This document shows positions 31,149-40,609 of a stretch of 64,000 nucleotides of DNA, one piece after another. Origin of the DNA: DASVUS01 sp036388675. GTDB lineage: Bacteria > Armatimonadota > Abditibacteriia > Abditibacteriales > Abditibacteriaceae. Each line of letters opens with the position of its first letter. Positions within the stretch are counted from its first letter, which is position 1. Below the pieces are notes generated by a model. That model searched no databases, had not been told where the DNA came from, and saw nothing but the letters and a program-made list of their open reading frames with translations. The translations under genes were made by a program, and so were the position numbers. The DNA is taken from positions 1 to 64,000 of the forward strand of contig DASVRI010000033.1 in the NCBI GenBank assembly GCA_036388675.1, given 5' to 3'.

Positions 31149-32810
31149 ATGAACCCCATTCCCTGTCACGAAGCTGCTGCATTCCAGGAAACGGGTGCGC
31201 CGCACGACCCCGCGTTATGCGCCGACGCCCTACCCGTCGGCGCACCGCTGCACGATGACGCCTACGAAATTGTGCGCGTGCTGGGGCGTGGCGGCTTCGG
31301 CATCACTTATGAAGCGTGCGACACGCAGCGTAAACAAAGCGTCGCCATCAAAGAGTTCTTCCCGATTGGCTGCACACGGCTGGACTTTGGCGTGCAACCG
31401 CACCCTGCCGATACGCGCCACTTCGAGGCAACGCGCCGCAAGTTCCTCAACGAAGCTCGAGTACTCGCCGGTGTGCAGCATCGCAACATTGTGAATGTGC
31501 AGGAGGCTTTCGAACAAAACAACACAGCTTACACAGTGATGGAGTTACTACAAGGCGAAACTCTGCAACAGCGCGTGGAAAGACAGGGTGCGCTGCCCGA
31601 AGCCGAGGCCCTGAACATCATCGAGCATATATGCAGCGCATTGCAAACCGTGCATGAGATGGAGATGCTGCACCTCGATGTAAAGCCGGAAAATATCTTC
31701 TTGTGCCGCCGTGCCGGGTCGCACGAGGAGCAGCGCATCGTGCTGATGGATTTCGACTTGTTGCAGCCAATGGCGGGGCCGGCCAGCTACCGCACGCAGC
31801 CACTGAACGTCACCATGCACTGCGGCACACCCGGCTATGCGCCTCTGGAGCAATATACGCAAGGTGCGCGCTTTGGCGTTTACACCGACATCTATGCTCT
31901 GGGCGCGACGCTCTGTCACATTCTCACGGGCCAGGCGCCGACCGATTCAACCGACCGTGCTGCACACAGCGACCGTGCTGTAGAAAATGACATCGTGCAG
32001 CTCAACGGCGCCGGTGATGCCGTAGGGCACGCGATTCGGTGGGCCATGCAACTCCACCCATTCAAGCGCCCGCAGTCGGTGCAAGATTTTCTGGATGCCC
32101 TGCATGGACGTGGCGTAACGGCCCCCGACACGAGTACTCAGCGCACTGGAGCGATCGCAACGCCGCATGTCCAGGCTTCTTCCGGTTCGCCGACAACAAC
32201 CATCGCGGCTGCTCCGGCTGCTGCACTGCCAAGGGCCACGCCATCATCGCCGTCGCAACCATCTGTGACGGCGCCATCCAACGCGTCGCCTCAGGCATCA
32301 ATGCCGGTGACGCCAATATCCGTTCAGCCCACCGCTGCACCTCAGGCAGACGACTTATGGTACATCGTGATCGTATCGGGCAAAGTGGTTGAGTGGCCGT
32401 GGATGTGCGCCTGCTGCGGCGCAACACCTGCAAGAACGATTACCCTGCGCGCCTCCGGTCAGAAATATGATGTCCCTTACTGCGCGCACTGTTCACGCCA
32501 CGTGCAGGCTTCGCGTCTGGGAGTTACCGGCGGCGTGTGCGGTATGGGCGTGGGTCTGGTGATGGCGGTTGGCGGCGTGCTGTTCTCGAACCTGGTGTTA
32601 GGGCCACTGGGCACCATGCTGCACTTCGGTGCGATGTCCTACTGGGGGCTTCAGCACTCCTTCGCGCACGACCTGGCTACTACCCAGTGCAGTGATACCC
32701 GATTGGCGGTTGCCGTGGCACGCCACACAGAACAACGTATTCGCTGGCGCTTCCGCAACCCCGGCTTTCGCGACGAGTTTCGCCGTATCAACGCACATCT
32801 GGTGGTGTGA
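31149..32810 (+). CDS. Serine/threonine protein kinase with Cys-rich membrane tail
   Basis: 553 residues from ATG 31149. The kinase domain covers residues about 35-320: GRGGFGITYEA (glycine loop), VAIKEFFP (catalytic Lys), HLDVKPENIFL (catalytic loop, HLD rather than HRD), MDFDLLQP (DFD in place of DFG), and CGTPGYAPLEQY (activation segment). Then follow a Pro/Ala/Ser-rich linker, a CACCGATP...CAHCSRH zinc-ribbon-like part, and one or two membrane helices. The conserved Asp residues are kept, so it is probably active; the DFD and HLD changes are unusual. Substrate unknown. It is placed 33 bp after dnaG. Confidence 0.88.
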   Translation: MNPIPCHEAAAFQETGAPHDPALCADALPVGAPLHDDAYEIVRVLGRGGFGITYEACDTQRKQSVAIKEFFPIGCTRLDFGVQPHPADTRHFEATRRKFLNEARVLAGVQHRNIVNVQEAFEQNNTAYTVMELLQGETLQQRVERQGALPEAEALNIIEHICSALQTVHEMEMLHLDVKPENIFLCRRAGSHEEQRIVLMDFDLLQPMAGPASYRTQPLNVTMHCGTPGYAPLEQYTQGARFGVYTDIYALGATLCHILTGQAPTDSTDRAAHSDRAVENDIVQLNGAGDAVGHAIRWAMQLHPFKRPQSVQDFLDALHGRGVTAPDTSTQRTGAIATPHVQASSGSPTTTIAAAPAAALPRATPSSPSQPSVTAPSNASPQASMPVTPISVQPTAAPQADDLWYIVIVSGKVVEWPWMCACCGATPARTITLRASGQKYDVPYCAHCSRHVQASRLGVTGGVCGMGVGLVMAVGGVLFSNLVLGPLGTMLHFGAMSYWGLQHSFAHDLATTQCSDTRLAVAVARHTEQRIRWRFRNPGFRDEFRRINAHLVV

Positions 32811-32841
32811 GCGATCAAGATCCACAAAATACAAGGGTATG

Positions 32842-32880
32842 CGAAAAGCTGCTCATCCTCAGGGAATGAGCAGCTTTTCG
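32842..32880. terminator. Bidirectional intrinsic terminator
   Basis: A perfect 15-bp stem, CGAAAAGCTGCTCAT paired with ATGAGCAGCTTTTCG, with loop CCTCAGGGA. A and T tracts within the stem make it work in both directions. It separates the convergent kinase gene and respiratory operon. Confidence 0.9.
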
Positions 32881-32985
32881 TTTCTATCCGGGCTTTAAAG
32901 CACGTTTCGGTGGTTGTGCGGGGTGTTTCTTGTCGGGGCGCATGGCATGCGCCCTCATGCTGCGGCAACGTCATTGAAACATGCT

Positions 32986-33375
32986 CTAGTGACCGGGATT
33001 GAAAAGCCAGTCGCGGGTGAAGTAATCACTTAGCGTGAGGGCGAACATGATGCCCACGAAAACGAATGCCACACCGGCAAAAATCCACACCAACTTGCTG
33101 CTGTATTTGAGATGCATAAAATACATCATGATCAGCACAGCTTTAACTGTCGCGATAGCAATCGCAATAGGCACGTTCAATACGCCCATTTCGATGTTGG
33201 CTGCCAATACGGTAATGATCAGCAGCACCATCAAGACCACGATGATCTTTATGTAAGTTAGCGGTGTGACAATGTGATGATGATCATCACGCTGGTCATG
33301 ATCTTGCGGCTCGCGCCCGGCGTGGCCTGCGCCGAAGCGTTCTACGTTATCACCAGCGTGCGCGGTTTGCGCCAT
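32986..33375 (-). CDS. Cytochrome c oxidase subunit IV (caa3 type)
   Basis: 129 residues. A charged His/Asp-rich N-terminus (QDHDQRDDHHHIV) precedes three membrane helices (IKIIVVLMVLLIITVLAANIE, IAIAIATVKAVLIMMYFMHLK, VWIFAGVAFVFVGIMFAL). The KAVLIMMYFMHLKY motif is typical of bacterial subunit IV. Last gene of the operon, followed by the terminator at 32842-32880. Confidence 0.88.
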   Translation of the reverse strand: MAQTAHAGDNVERFGAGHAGREPQDHDQRDDHHHIVTPLTYIKIIVVLMVLLIITVLAANIEMGVLNVPIAIAIATVKAVLIMMYFMHLKYSSKLVWIFAGVAFVFVGIMFALTLSDYFTRDWLFNPGH

Positions 33376-33413
33376 AAAACTTTCTCCTGAGTACTCGAAT
33401 CGGTGCTACGAAC

Positions 33414-34262
33414 TTATATGTGGTGTCCGGCAATGAGATACAGCAGCGGGAACAGGAACACCCACACAATGTCAACAAAGTGCCAGTACATGCCGACCAG
33501 TTCAACCGGCTGATCGTTGCCGTTGGTGAACAATCCACGTTTGGCCAGCACCCAAAACCAAAAGACCACGCCCAGACCGATAATCATGTGGATCGCGTGC
33601 AAACCAGTCATGCAGAAGTAAATTACAAAATACATCTGCAAGTGATTGAGATTCACCTTCGCCACATCAAAAGCGTGATGCCCATGCGTCAGAACATGCT
33701 CGGGATGCCAATTCAGAGCCGGCACCAATCCTTCGTGCCAGTCGGTCGTCCATTCGATAGCCTTGATGCCCAGGAACGACGCACCGAAGAGCCATGTCAG
33801 AACAAGCATGTTCATCAGCATCTTACGGTTGCGAGTTTGCGCATAATAGACGCCCATCGCCATGGTGAAGCTACTGGCCAGCAGCACGAAAGTGTTGACC
33901 AGGCCCAGTGTATGATTCAACAACTGGCTGCCCACATAAAACGGGTCTATCATGCCCAGGTCATGAGCCCTTTGCGTTGCGGCCCAGCGGTAGAGCGTGT
34001 AGACAAAGAACAGGCCGCCGAACATCATCACTTCGGTGCAGAGGAAGGCCCACATGCCCAGGACCGTGGCCTCACGCTGCTGCGTCATGTCTTCGAAGTG
34101 GTGATGCAGCACACCGTGGTCGTCATGACCATGCGCCGTGTTGTGGTGGCCGGTTTCTGTGCGCAGCACCGGCTGGCTTTCCGGTGGCCGACGCCCCGCG
34201 ATGTTCTCAACTGCGGCTGCCCGCACAATAGGTTCAGACAAGTTCCTTCTCCTTCTCGCCAT
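33414..34262 (-). CDS. Cytochrome c oxidase subunit III
   Basis: 282 residues if it starts at ATG 34262. A TTG at 34241 just after GAAGGAGAAGGA is a plausible alternative start. Seven helices are expected; visible are GMWAFLCTEVMMFGGLFFVYTLY, TFVLLASSFTMAMGVYY and LHAIHMIIGLGVVFWFWVL, with the conserved MYWHFVDIVWVFLFPLLYL end. The N-terminus is His-rich (HHNTAHGHDDHGVLHHH). It overlaps coxI by about 29 bp. Confidence 0.93.
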   Translation of the reverse strand: MARRRRNLSEPIVRAAAVENIAGRRPPESQPVLRTETGHHNTAHGHDDHGVLHHHFEDMTQQREATVLGMWAFLCTEVMMFGGLFFVYTLYRWAATQRAHDLGMIDPFYVGSQLLNHTLGLVNTFVLLASSFTMAMGVYYAQTRNRKMLMNMLVLTWLFGASFLGIKAIEWTTDWHEGLVPALNWHPEHVLTHGHHAFDVAKVNLNHLQMYFVIYFCMTGLHAIHMIIGLGVVFWFWVLAKRGLFTNGNDQPVELVGMYWHFVDIVWVFLFPLLYLIAGHHI

Positions 34263-36027
34263 ACTCGCGCTCGGCTTCCTCAGCGAGTACTCGTTCGCGC
34301 ACGCGCTCGGCCAACTCCTCGGCCTGCTGCGTTACGCGCTCCGATTCTACCGCCGAATAAGCATAGGGGCCGGTCGTTACAACGGGAGTGCGCTCAAAGT
34401 TGGTTAGCGGCGGCGGGCTGGGTGTTTGCCATTCCAAGCCGGTGGCGCCCCACGGGTTGGCATCCGCCTTCTCGCCGTGCTTTAGCGACCACAGCAGATA
34501 GAAGATAGGCAACGCGAAGCCGATGGCCAGAATTGTAGCGCCTGCCGACGACATCACGTTGAGGAACTGATACTGTGGCGCATAGGCGTGATAGCGGCGG
34601 TTCATGTGATCCATGCCGAGAATGAACTGCGGAAAGAACGTCACGTTAAAGCCGATAAAGAGCAGAATCGCCGCCGCCTTACCCCAGGATTCCGGGTACA
34701 TGCGGCCCGTCATCTTGGGCCACCAGAAGTGAATGCCACACAGATAGGCCGACACTGTTCCGCCCACCATCACATAGTGGAAGTGCGCGATCACGAAGTA
34801 AGTATCGGTCAGGTAAACGTCGGTCGCAGTGGCCGCCAGGTGCAATCCCGTGAGACCACCGATAGTAAACAAGCCGAGGAAGCCCAGCACATATAACATC
34901 GGCGTTGTGAACCGAATCGAGCCTTTGTAGAGCGTCGCTGTCCAGTTAAACACCTTGATGGCCGATGGAATGGCCACCATGAAGCTGATGACTGAGAACG
35001 CCTGGCTGGCATAAGCCGACTGGCTGGAGACGAATAAATGGTGACCCCACACCAGGAAGCCGAAAATCGCAATGGCAATGCTGGAAAATGCGATGAACTT
35101 GTAGCCGAAGATCGGCTTGCGAGAAAAGCAGGTAATCACTTCGCTGATAACGGCGAAGCCCGGCAGTACCATGATGTAAACCGCCGGATGCGAGTAGAAC
35201 CAGAACAAGTGCTGGAACAACACGGGGTCGCCGCCCAGCGACGGGTCGAAGACTCCGACGTGGAAGATGTTCTCGGCCATGAGCAGCAACAGTGTGATGG
35301 CGACAACGGGAGTTCCCAGCACCTGAATCAGGCTCGTCGCATAGTGCGACCAGATAAAGAGCGGCAAACGGAACCAGGTGAGCCCCGGCGCGCGCATCTT
35401 ATGAATGGTCACGATGAAGTTCAATCCGGTAAGGATTGAAGAGAACCCGGCCAGGAAGGCGCCTGTAATGACCCACACCACAGTGCTATCGGTGTAGGTG
35501 CTGGACAGAGGCGCATAGAATGTCCAACCAGTCGCCACGCTGCCGCGCATCAAAGCGAACAGCGCCATCAGCACACCGCCCACAAAGAGGTACCATGAGA
35601 GCAGGTTCAGCTTGGGAAATGCCACGTCTTTGGCGCCGATCATCATCGGCACCAGAAAGTTACCCAGCACCGCGGGAATGGACGGAATCAGGAAGAAGAA
35701 CACCATGATCACGCCATGCGCGGTGAAGACTTTGTTATAAGTTTCCGCGCCCAGAAGCCCTTGCGGAGTGATGAGGTTGCCGCGAATGCCCGCCGCCGCC
35801 ATGCCGCCCAGCAGAAACGTGATGGAAATCGTCACCAGATACATCAGGCCGATGCGCTTGTGGTCGAGCGTGAACAGCCACGACTTCCAGCCGTAATCAT
35901 TGGTAAGGTAGTTTACCTCCGGCTCAGGCGCTGTCTGGTAGGGACGGATGTCGTCCATGCTATCGTCACGCGTGGCGCGCTCATCCGCAGACTGAGTTTC
36001 AACCTTGCTGTGTTCCATGCTGCTCAT
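34234..36027 (-). CDS. Cytochrome c oxidase subunit I, A2-type heme-copper oxidase
   Basis: 597 residues. Catalytic subunit holding heme a and the heme a3-CuB centre. Visible are WLFTLDHKRIGLMYL, the helix VI segment FYSHPAVYIMVLPGF (YSHPxV instead of the GHPEV of A1 enzymes, so an A2-type proton channel with Tyr-Ser in place of Glu), VWGHHLF (CuB His pair), and TDTYFVIAHFHYVM (heme ligand His). The C-terminal tail is acidic and charged. It overlaps coxII by 4 bp. Confidence 0.96.
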   Translation of the reverse strand: MSSMEHSKVETQSADERATRDDSMDDIRPYQTAPEPEVNYLTNDYGWKSWLFTLDHKRIGLMYLVTISITFLLGGMAAAGIRGNLITPQGLLGAETYNKVFTAHGVIMVFFFLIPSIPAVLGNFLVPMMIGAKDVAFPKLNLLSWYLFVGGVLMALFALMRGSVATGWTFYAPLSSTYTDSTVVWVITGAFLAGFSSILTGLNFIVTIHKMRAPGLTWFRLPLFIWSHYATSLIQVLGTPVVAITLLLLMAENIFHVGVFDPSLGGDPVLFQHLFWFYSHPAVYIMVLPGFAVISEVITCFSRKPIFGYKFIAFSSIAIAIFGFLVWGHHLFVSSQSAYASQAFSVISFMVAIPSAIKVFNWTATLYKGSIRFTTPMLYVLGFLGLFTIGGLTGLHLAATATDVYLTDTYFVIAHFHYVMVGGTVSAYLCGIHFWWPKMTGRMYPESWGKAAAILLFIGFNVTFFPQFILGMDHMNRRYHAYAPQYQFLNVMSSAGATILAIGFALPIFYLLWSLKHGEKADANPWGATGLEWQTPSPPPLTNFERTPVVTTGPYAYSAVESERVTQQAEELAERVRERVLAEEAEREYGEKEKELV

Positions 36028-37481
36028 CGTCCCGTCCTTTCACGACCCTTAGCACCGCTCTGTGTACTCGTTGCCGGCGTGTTATTGCCCCGGATATTGC
36101 CAGCCGATTCCAGTCGGCCACTGGGGCGCAAACCACCCGTGTAAATCCGTGCAGAGTCTTGCACATAATTGTTGCTGTTATAAGGCTGCAAGCCACGTCG
36201 CCGCAGCACTTCAGGCCGCGAACCACCCGCGGCATTTTCAGCCAGGCTTTGCGCCGCGACATCGGCCCCGCCACGAAAGACCGCTTCCCGGTCGACATAG
36301 TTCGACATGTCGCCCGTCGGGTTGCCTTTGCGACTACCGCCGGTGCCCAGTGCACCCGGCCCGCCGAGAATGGCTTCCCGGTCGACATAGTTCGACATAT
36401 CGCCGGTTGGATTACCCTTGCGGTTCGTGGCGCTGCCGCCGTTCAAACCGGATGCGGCGCCACTTGCACCCGCAGCACTCGGCCCGGCTCCGGCTCCACC
36501 GGCCACATAACCGCGCGCGCTGCCGTTGCTGGTGCCGTTGCTCACGCCCAATGTTTTGATGTATTCAACCAGTTGAACCAGGTCTGCTTCGGTGAGACGG
36601 CCCTTGTAGGACGGCATGATTGCGGGATAACCGGCGGCGATCTCTTTCTCCGGCAGAACAATCGAGTCGTGGATATAACGCTCGTCGGCCTGAATGGTGG
36701 TCGAGCGGTTACCTTCGTCCGGCAATTGAATCGCGACCGGGCGGTTGTAAATGCCTTCCAGAGCCGGCGCGCGCACCGTGGCATTCGGGCCGTGGCAACC
36801 TGTGCAACCGCGCTCACGGAACAGACGTTCGCCCGCCGTGGCCAGAGTTTTCTGCGTGTTGCCGGTTTGCATCCACTTGTCGAATTCACCCGGCTCCATT
36901 ACCGTGATGTAACCACCCATGATGGCGTGGTTGGTGCCGCAAAACTCCGAGCAAAACAGATGAAAGCGTCCGGTCTGAGTAGGCGTGAACCAGAGTTGTG
37001 TGTAGCGACCGGGAATAACGTCCTGCTTGACACGAAACGCCGGAATGCCAAAGGAGTGAATCACGTCTTCGGAGATCATGGTCAACTTCACCGGACGGCC
37101 CAGCGGCACATGCAGTTCGTTCATCTCCCAGCGGCCCGAGGGGTGCTGCAGTTTCCACATCCACTGCTTGCCCACCACGTAAACTTCCATGGCGCCTTTG
37201 GGCACCGTGATAATCTGAAAGTACACGCTGGCTGACCAGAGGAACAAGCCCATGGCGATGGCCAGTGGAATCAATGTCCAGGTCAACTCAAGCGCGATGC
37301 CCTCATGTCCCGGCAGGGTGCGATTAACCCGATTGCCCTGGCGATAGCGCACGGCAAAGGTGATGACCAACGCCGCGACCAACACCGCGAAGACGATGCA
37401 AACGAGCGTTATGCCCCAGAAAACGGCGTCGACACTTCCGGCAATACTGGAGGCGCGGGGGGAAACCGATGAAAATCCCAT
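36024..37481 (-). CDS. Cytochrome c oxidase subunit II with fused cytochrome c and a repeat-bearing tail
   Basis: 485 residues. Two N-terminal helices, the CuA domain with CSEFCGTNHAIMGG (Cys, Cys, His and Met ligands), then a fused cytochrome c domain (RGCTGCHGPNA, distal Met in YPAIMPSYKGRLT). After residue about 320 comes a 160-residue Gly/Ala/Ser/Asn-rich tail. In it the segment RKGNPTGDMSNYVDREA occurs twice, at the DNA level an almost exact tandem-style repeat around 36290 and 36380 on the plus strand. caa3-type subunit II accepts electrons from soluble or complex-bound cytochrome c. The tail is not part of the known fold. Confidence 0.95.
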   Translation of the reverse strand: MGFSSVSPRASSIAGSVDAVFWGITLVCIVFAVLVAALVITFAVRYRQGNRVNRTLPGHEGIALELTWTLIPLAIAMGLFLWSASVYFQIITVPKGAMEVYVVGKQWMWKLQHPSGRWEMNELHVPLGRPVKLTMISEDVIHSFGIPAFRVKQDVIPGRYTQLWFTPTQTGRFHLFCSEFCGTNHAIMGGYITVMEPGEFDKWMQTGNTQKTLATAGERLFRERGCTGCHGPNATVRAPALEGIYNRPVAIQLPDEGNRSTTIQADERYIHDSIVLPEKEIAAGYPAIMPSYKGRLTEADLVQLVEYIKTLGVSNGTSNGSARGYVAGGAGAGPSAAGASGAASGLNGGSATNRKGNPTGDMSNYVDREAILGGPGALGTGGSRKGNPTGDMSNYVDREAVFRGGADVAAQSLAENAAGGSRPEVLRRRGLQPYNSNNYVQDSARIYTGGLRPSGRLESAGNIRGNNTPATSTQSGAKGRERTGR

Positions 37482-37582
37482 GATCAGTAATTCTCTTCCA
37501 CAAACGTCCCTGACGAGTACTCAATGCAACCGGCGACTGCTGACACGACTTACAACTGTCGGCTGATACTTTGGGGCGAAGC

Positions 37583-38494
37583 TCAGGCACTCTTGAGCGG
37601 CGTGGCCTCGCCCGTGGAGATCTCAGGCACTGCGAGTCCCTGGTTCTTATCGCGCCGCATCATGCCGACAATTCCGACAGCCAGCACCAGCAGCGTTAAC
37701 ACTCCGGCTGCACGCAGCAGTTTCTCGACGGCAAACGTGTATTTACCGTTCGAGTAGTGCACGCCGCAGCTCAACACAAAATAATCGACCGGCGATCCGA
37801 TGCGACTGGCGGACGACTCGATTAGGCCGTAGCGCAGATCACGCGGGCTGTAATCCAACTTTAAAAAGTAGCGCCCTACTTTGCCGTCCGGCGTGAGCAT
37901 CACCACAGCGGAAGGATGTATCCACTGCTTCCACACTTTGTCATATACATAGTGATAACCTGTCGCCGCCGTCAGTTCTTTGATGGAGGCTGCATCACCT
38001 GTCAGGAAATGCACGCCGGCGGCAGCAGCGGGACGCTGATACTTCTCCATGAACGCGTCCTTGTTGCCCCTGGCCATGGCGACTGTTTCCTGCGGGTCAA
38101 TGCTCGCAACGAGAAGATTGAACTCTTTGCCTGGAGTAAATTTCAATTCCTTCAGCGTATAGACCAGCGCCTCAAGCTCCGCAGCGCACAACTGTGTGCA
38201 GGCATAGGAAAGCATCAGCACCATCGCCGGCTTATCGCCCAGATAGCTGCCAAGACGAACTTCCTTGCCCGTCTCATCACGAAACATGAGGTTGACCGGC
38301 ACCTGCGAATTGAGCTTGCCCTGGTCGATGCGAACCTGCTTCAGCAGCTTATCGCTGTAGCTGTTCGTCTGGCCCTCTTTGCCATGGTCTTCGTCGCCGT
38401 GGGCGCGCGCGACCGATGCACTCCAGCCGAGCAGACACACCGCCAGCGCTGCGATGGCGTTCCTTCGTATTCCCGACAGTTTACGAGTACTCAT
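37583..38494 (-). CDS. SCO1/SenC-type copper chaperone
   Basis: 303 residues. N-terminal signal or anchor (ALAVCLLGWSASVARA), then a thioredoxin-like domain with the copper-binding CxxxC (SYACTQLCAAELEALVY) and a candidate His ligand in WIHPSAVVMLTPDGK. A C-terminal membrane helix (AAGVLTLLVLAVGIVGMM) is followed by a short tail. SCO proteins load CuA in subunit II, whose gene follows. The start codon overlaps a GAGTACTC (ATGAGTACTC, 38486-38493). Confidence 0.92.
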   Translation of the reverse strand: MSTRKLSGIRRNAIAALAVCLLGWSASVARAHGDEDHGKEGQTNSYSDKLLKQVRIDQGKLNSQVPVNLMFRDETGKEVRLGSYLGDKPAMVLMLSYACTQLCAAELEALVYTLKELKFTPGKEFNLLVASIDPQETVAMARGNKDAFMEKYQRPAAAAGVHFLTGDAASIKELTAATGYHYVYDKVWKQWIHPSAVVMLTPDGKVGRYFLKLDYSPRDLRYGLIESSASRIGSPVDYFVLSCGVHYSNGKYTFAVEKLLRAAGVLTLLVLAVGIVGMMRRDKNQGLAVPEISTGEATPLKSA

Positions 38495-39276
38495 TGGCGC
38501 TTCTCCGACTTATCCAACTTAAGGCCACCACTCGAATCGGCGGTGTACTTCTCATACTCGGCTTCCCAGCGACCATTTTCTGTAATTACAGGCCCGTAAT
38601 AAGCCGGCATGTCGCGCGTCACACCGGACGCTGCGGCGCCGGTTTGCTTGCCCGTCGTGGCATTTACGTCGCCACCGTGCTCGCCCGCCTCGGTTGTGCC
38701 ACCGGGTTTCTGGGTGCCTGCAGTGTTTTGCTGCGGTGGCCCGGCCATCAGTTCCATCGCACGTTCAACCGGAATCGTGACTTGCCCCGTTTGAGGATTG
38801 CGCGTATAGGAATTGTATTGTGCCTGTTCAACGGCGGCTTCGTTCAGCATCTTGTCCCACGGCAACTGGTTGTCGCCGGTATAATCGACTGCATCACGCG
38901 ACACAGTTTGCGTGTTCTGGCGTCCCATCGGCGATTTGCCGCCGGTGCCGGCACCTTCACTGCTTTGCTTGCTGCCCTGCGATGGCAGACCAAGCGTCAG
39001 ACGCGCATCCTCATCATCCACGGGCGACGGCAGCAAGCGTGGCTCAGACGGCTTCTGTCGTTGTGCGAACATCGCCGGCGTGTTGATGTCTTTGCGTTGT
39101 TCGCGCGCCGTAAAGGCGCTGAACATCGGAATCAGCAGAGCGACCACCACGGCGCACGAGGTCAAAATGACGACCATCGTCAGCACGACGGCGCGAATGT
39201 TGGCATCGCCGCGCTCATAGCCGCCTGCCGCGCTGGCGTCTGCTTCCTGAGTTCCCTGCGGGATCATATCAGCCAT
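38491..39276 (-). CDS. Single-helix membrane protein of the oxidase operon
   Basis: 261 residues, one membrane helix near the N-terminus (AVVLTMVVILTSCAVVVALLIPMF), then a mostly disordered extracytoplasmic part. The segments PRLLPSPVDDEDARL and EQAQYNSYTRNPQTGQVTIPVERAMELMA recall a conserved motif (Y.W.....G...IPI.RAM.L.A) of small proteins encoded beside SCO and cytochrome oxidase in many phyla. Precise function is unknown; a role in oxidase assembly is inferred from position. Overlaps both neighbours by a few bases. Confidence 0.7.
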   Translation of the reverse strand: MADMIPQGTQEADASAAGGYERGDANIRAVVLTMVVILTSCAVVVALLIPMFSAFTAREQRKDINTPAMFAQRQKPSEPRLLPSPVDDEDARLTLGLPSQGSKQSSEGAGTGGKSPMGRQNTQTVSRDAVDYTGDNQLPWDKMLNEAAVEQAQYNSYTRNPQTGQVTIPVERAMELMAGPPQQNTAGTQKPGGTTEAGEHGGDVNATTGKQTGAAASGVTRDMPAYYGPVITENGRWEAEYEKYTADSSGGLKLDKSEKRQ

Positions 39277-40507
39277 GTTGCACCACTTCTTTCAAGGGCC
39301 AGTGCGCCTGCAAACGCGGGTCGTGCACCGGAACAACGGGACGGCTGCGCACTTCGCGCGCCCAGGCCCACAGCCAGATGCCGCCAATCAACAGCGGCGC
39401 GCCCAGATCTGTAATATAAAACGCTGCCAGAGGGTTGCTCGCTCCCTCCTGACGGAAATGGGGCGTGACATACCAGAACAGGTCGAGGTGCCGCATCAAA
39501 ATAATAAAAAGGCCGAGCTTCGCCAGATTGTTGATGTTCACTTTGAGCGAACTCGACAGCAGGCTAAAGAACGGGAAGAAGAAATGGAAGAACGCCAGAA
39601 TGGTGCCGATAACCAGCCACGGCCCGTGCATACGCTCGGTATAGAACTCAACTTCTTCCGCGATGTTTCCCGACCAGTAGATGAGGAATTGTGAAAAGTT
39701 TGTATAAGCCCAGAACAAAGTAAACGCCAGCGTGAGGTTTCCAATGTCACGGAAGTAACGTGGCTCAACACGCTTCACGAGATCGGTGTGACCGGCTAAG
39801 CGCGACACAAGGAGGCTCATCAACGCCAATGTCGAGAGCGCCTGCCCCGCCAAAATCACAACACCAAACAGTGCGGAGTACCACAATGGCATGAGCGACA
39901 TCACCCAGTCGATGGACGCAAATGTCAGCGTGAGAACGTATACCAGAAGTCCCGCAGCGCTTAGCATGTTCAGCTTGCGCGACCATGTTCCGTCGTCATT
40001 CTCGTCCTGCTGCGCCGACCACTTGTTGAGGAAGAACGCCATCGTCATCCAGATCGCGAAATACAGCACAGCGCGAATCAGAAAACCGGGCGTGTTGAGA
40101 TAGCCGATCTTCTTCTCCACCACGGCAGCGTGCGCGCCATGCGGATGAATCCAGTCGCCATACAGGTGATTCATGCCGAAGATAATCGGCACAAACAGCG
40201 CCAACACAACCGGCAGGTTGCGAGTACTCGCTTCCAGCAAGCGGCGCAGAATAAAGCCCCAGCCGCCACCCGTCACATGATGCACCATCAAGAAAGCCAG
40301 AGAGCCCAGCGTGATGCCAAACCAGAACATGAACGCGAACAGATACGACTCGAAAAAGCGGCGCGCGCCATACGAATCGTTCATGTTTACGAAGATGCCT
40401 ACCACGCACAGCACCAGGCCAACCACGGCGGCGATCAGCGCGAAACGCTGCAACCGATCCAGCCCCGGCCCGACCAACTCACCAATCTTCATCTTGCCTT
40501 CGTTCAT
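39269..40507 (-). CDS. actF: Alternative complex III subunit ActF (quinol-binding membrane subunit)
   Basis: 412 residues, about ten helices. Family-like segments are FWFGITLGSLAFLMVHHVTGGGWGFILRRLLEA, FGMNHLYGDWIHPHG, and WYVTPHFRQEGA. ActF and ActC are NrfD-like subunits of the quinol:cytochrome c oxidoreductase that replaces the bc1 complex. It sits between actE and the oxidase genes. A GAGTACTC lies inside (40222). Confidence 0.92.
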   Translation of the reverse strand: MNEGKMKIGELVGPGLDRLQRFALIAAVVGLVLCVVGIFVNMNDSYGARRFFESYLFAFMFWFGITLGSLAFLMVHHVTGGGWGFILRRLLEASTRNLPVVLALFVPIIFGMNHLYGDWIHPHGAHAAVVEKKIGYLNTPGFLIRAVLYFAIWMTMAFFLNKWSAQQDENDDGTWSRKLNMLSAAGLLVYVLTLTFASIDWVMSLMPLWYSALFGVVILAGQALSTLALMSLLVSRLAGHTDLVKRVEPRYFRDIGNLTLAFTLFWAYTNFSQFLIYWSGNIAEEVEFYTERMHGPWLVIGTILAFFHFFFPFFSLLSSSLKVNINNLAKLGLFIILMRHLDLFWYVTPHFRQEGASNPLAAFYITDLGAPLLIGGIWLWAWAREVRSRPVVPVHDPRLQAHWPLKEVVQHG

Positions 40508-40609
40508 GAGAAGTTTCTAATCGCTTTGACTGCTGTCGAGTACTCGTTAACCGGCACTCAGACCTACGCTGCTCGACTAACGGGTAGCCAACTCAATCGG
40601 TAGCCTACC

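Noticed and set aside
33420..34508. A 362-codon frame opposite coxIII/coxI
   Set aside because: His/Gln/Arg-rich antisense translation of membrane-protein codons.
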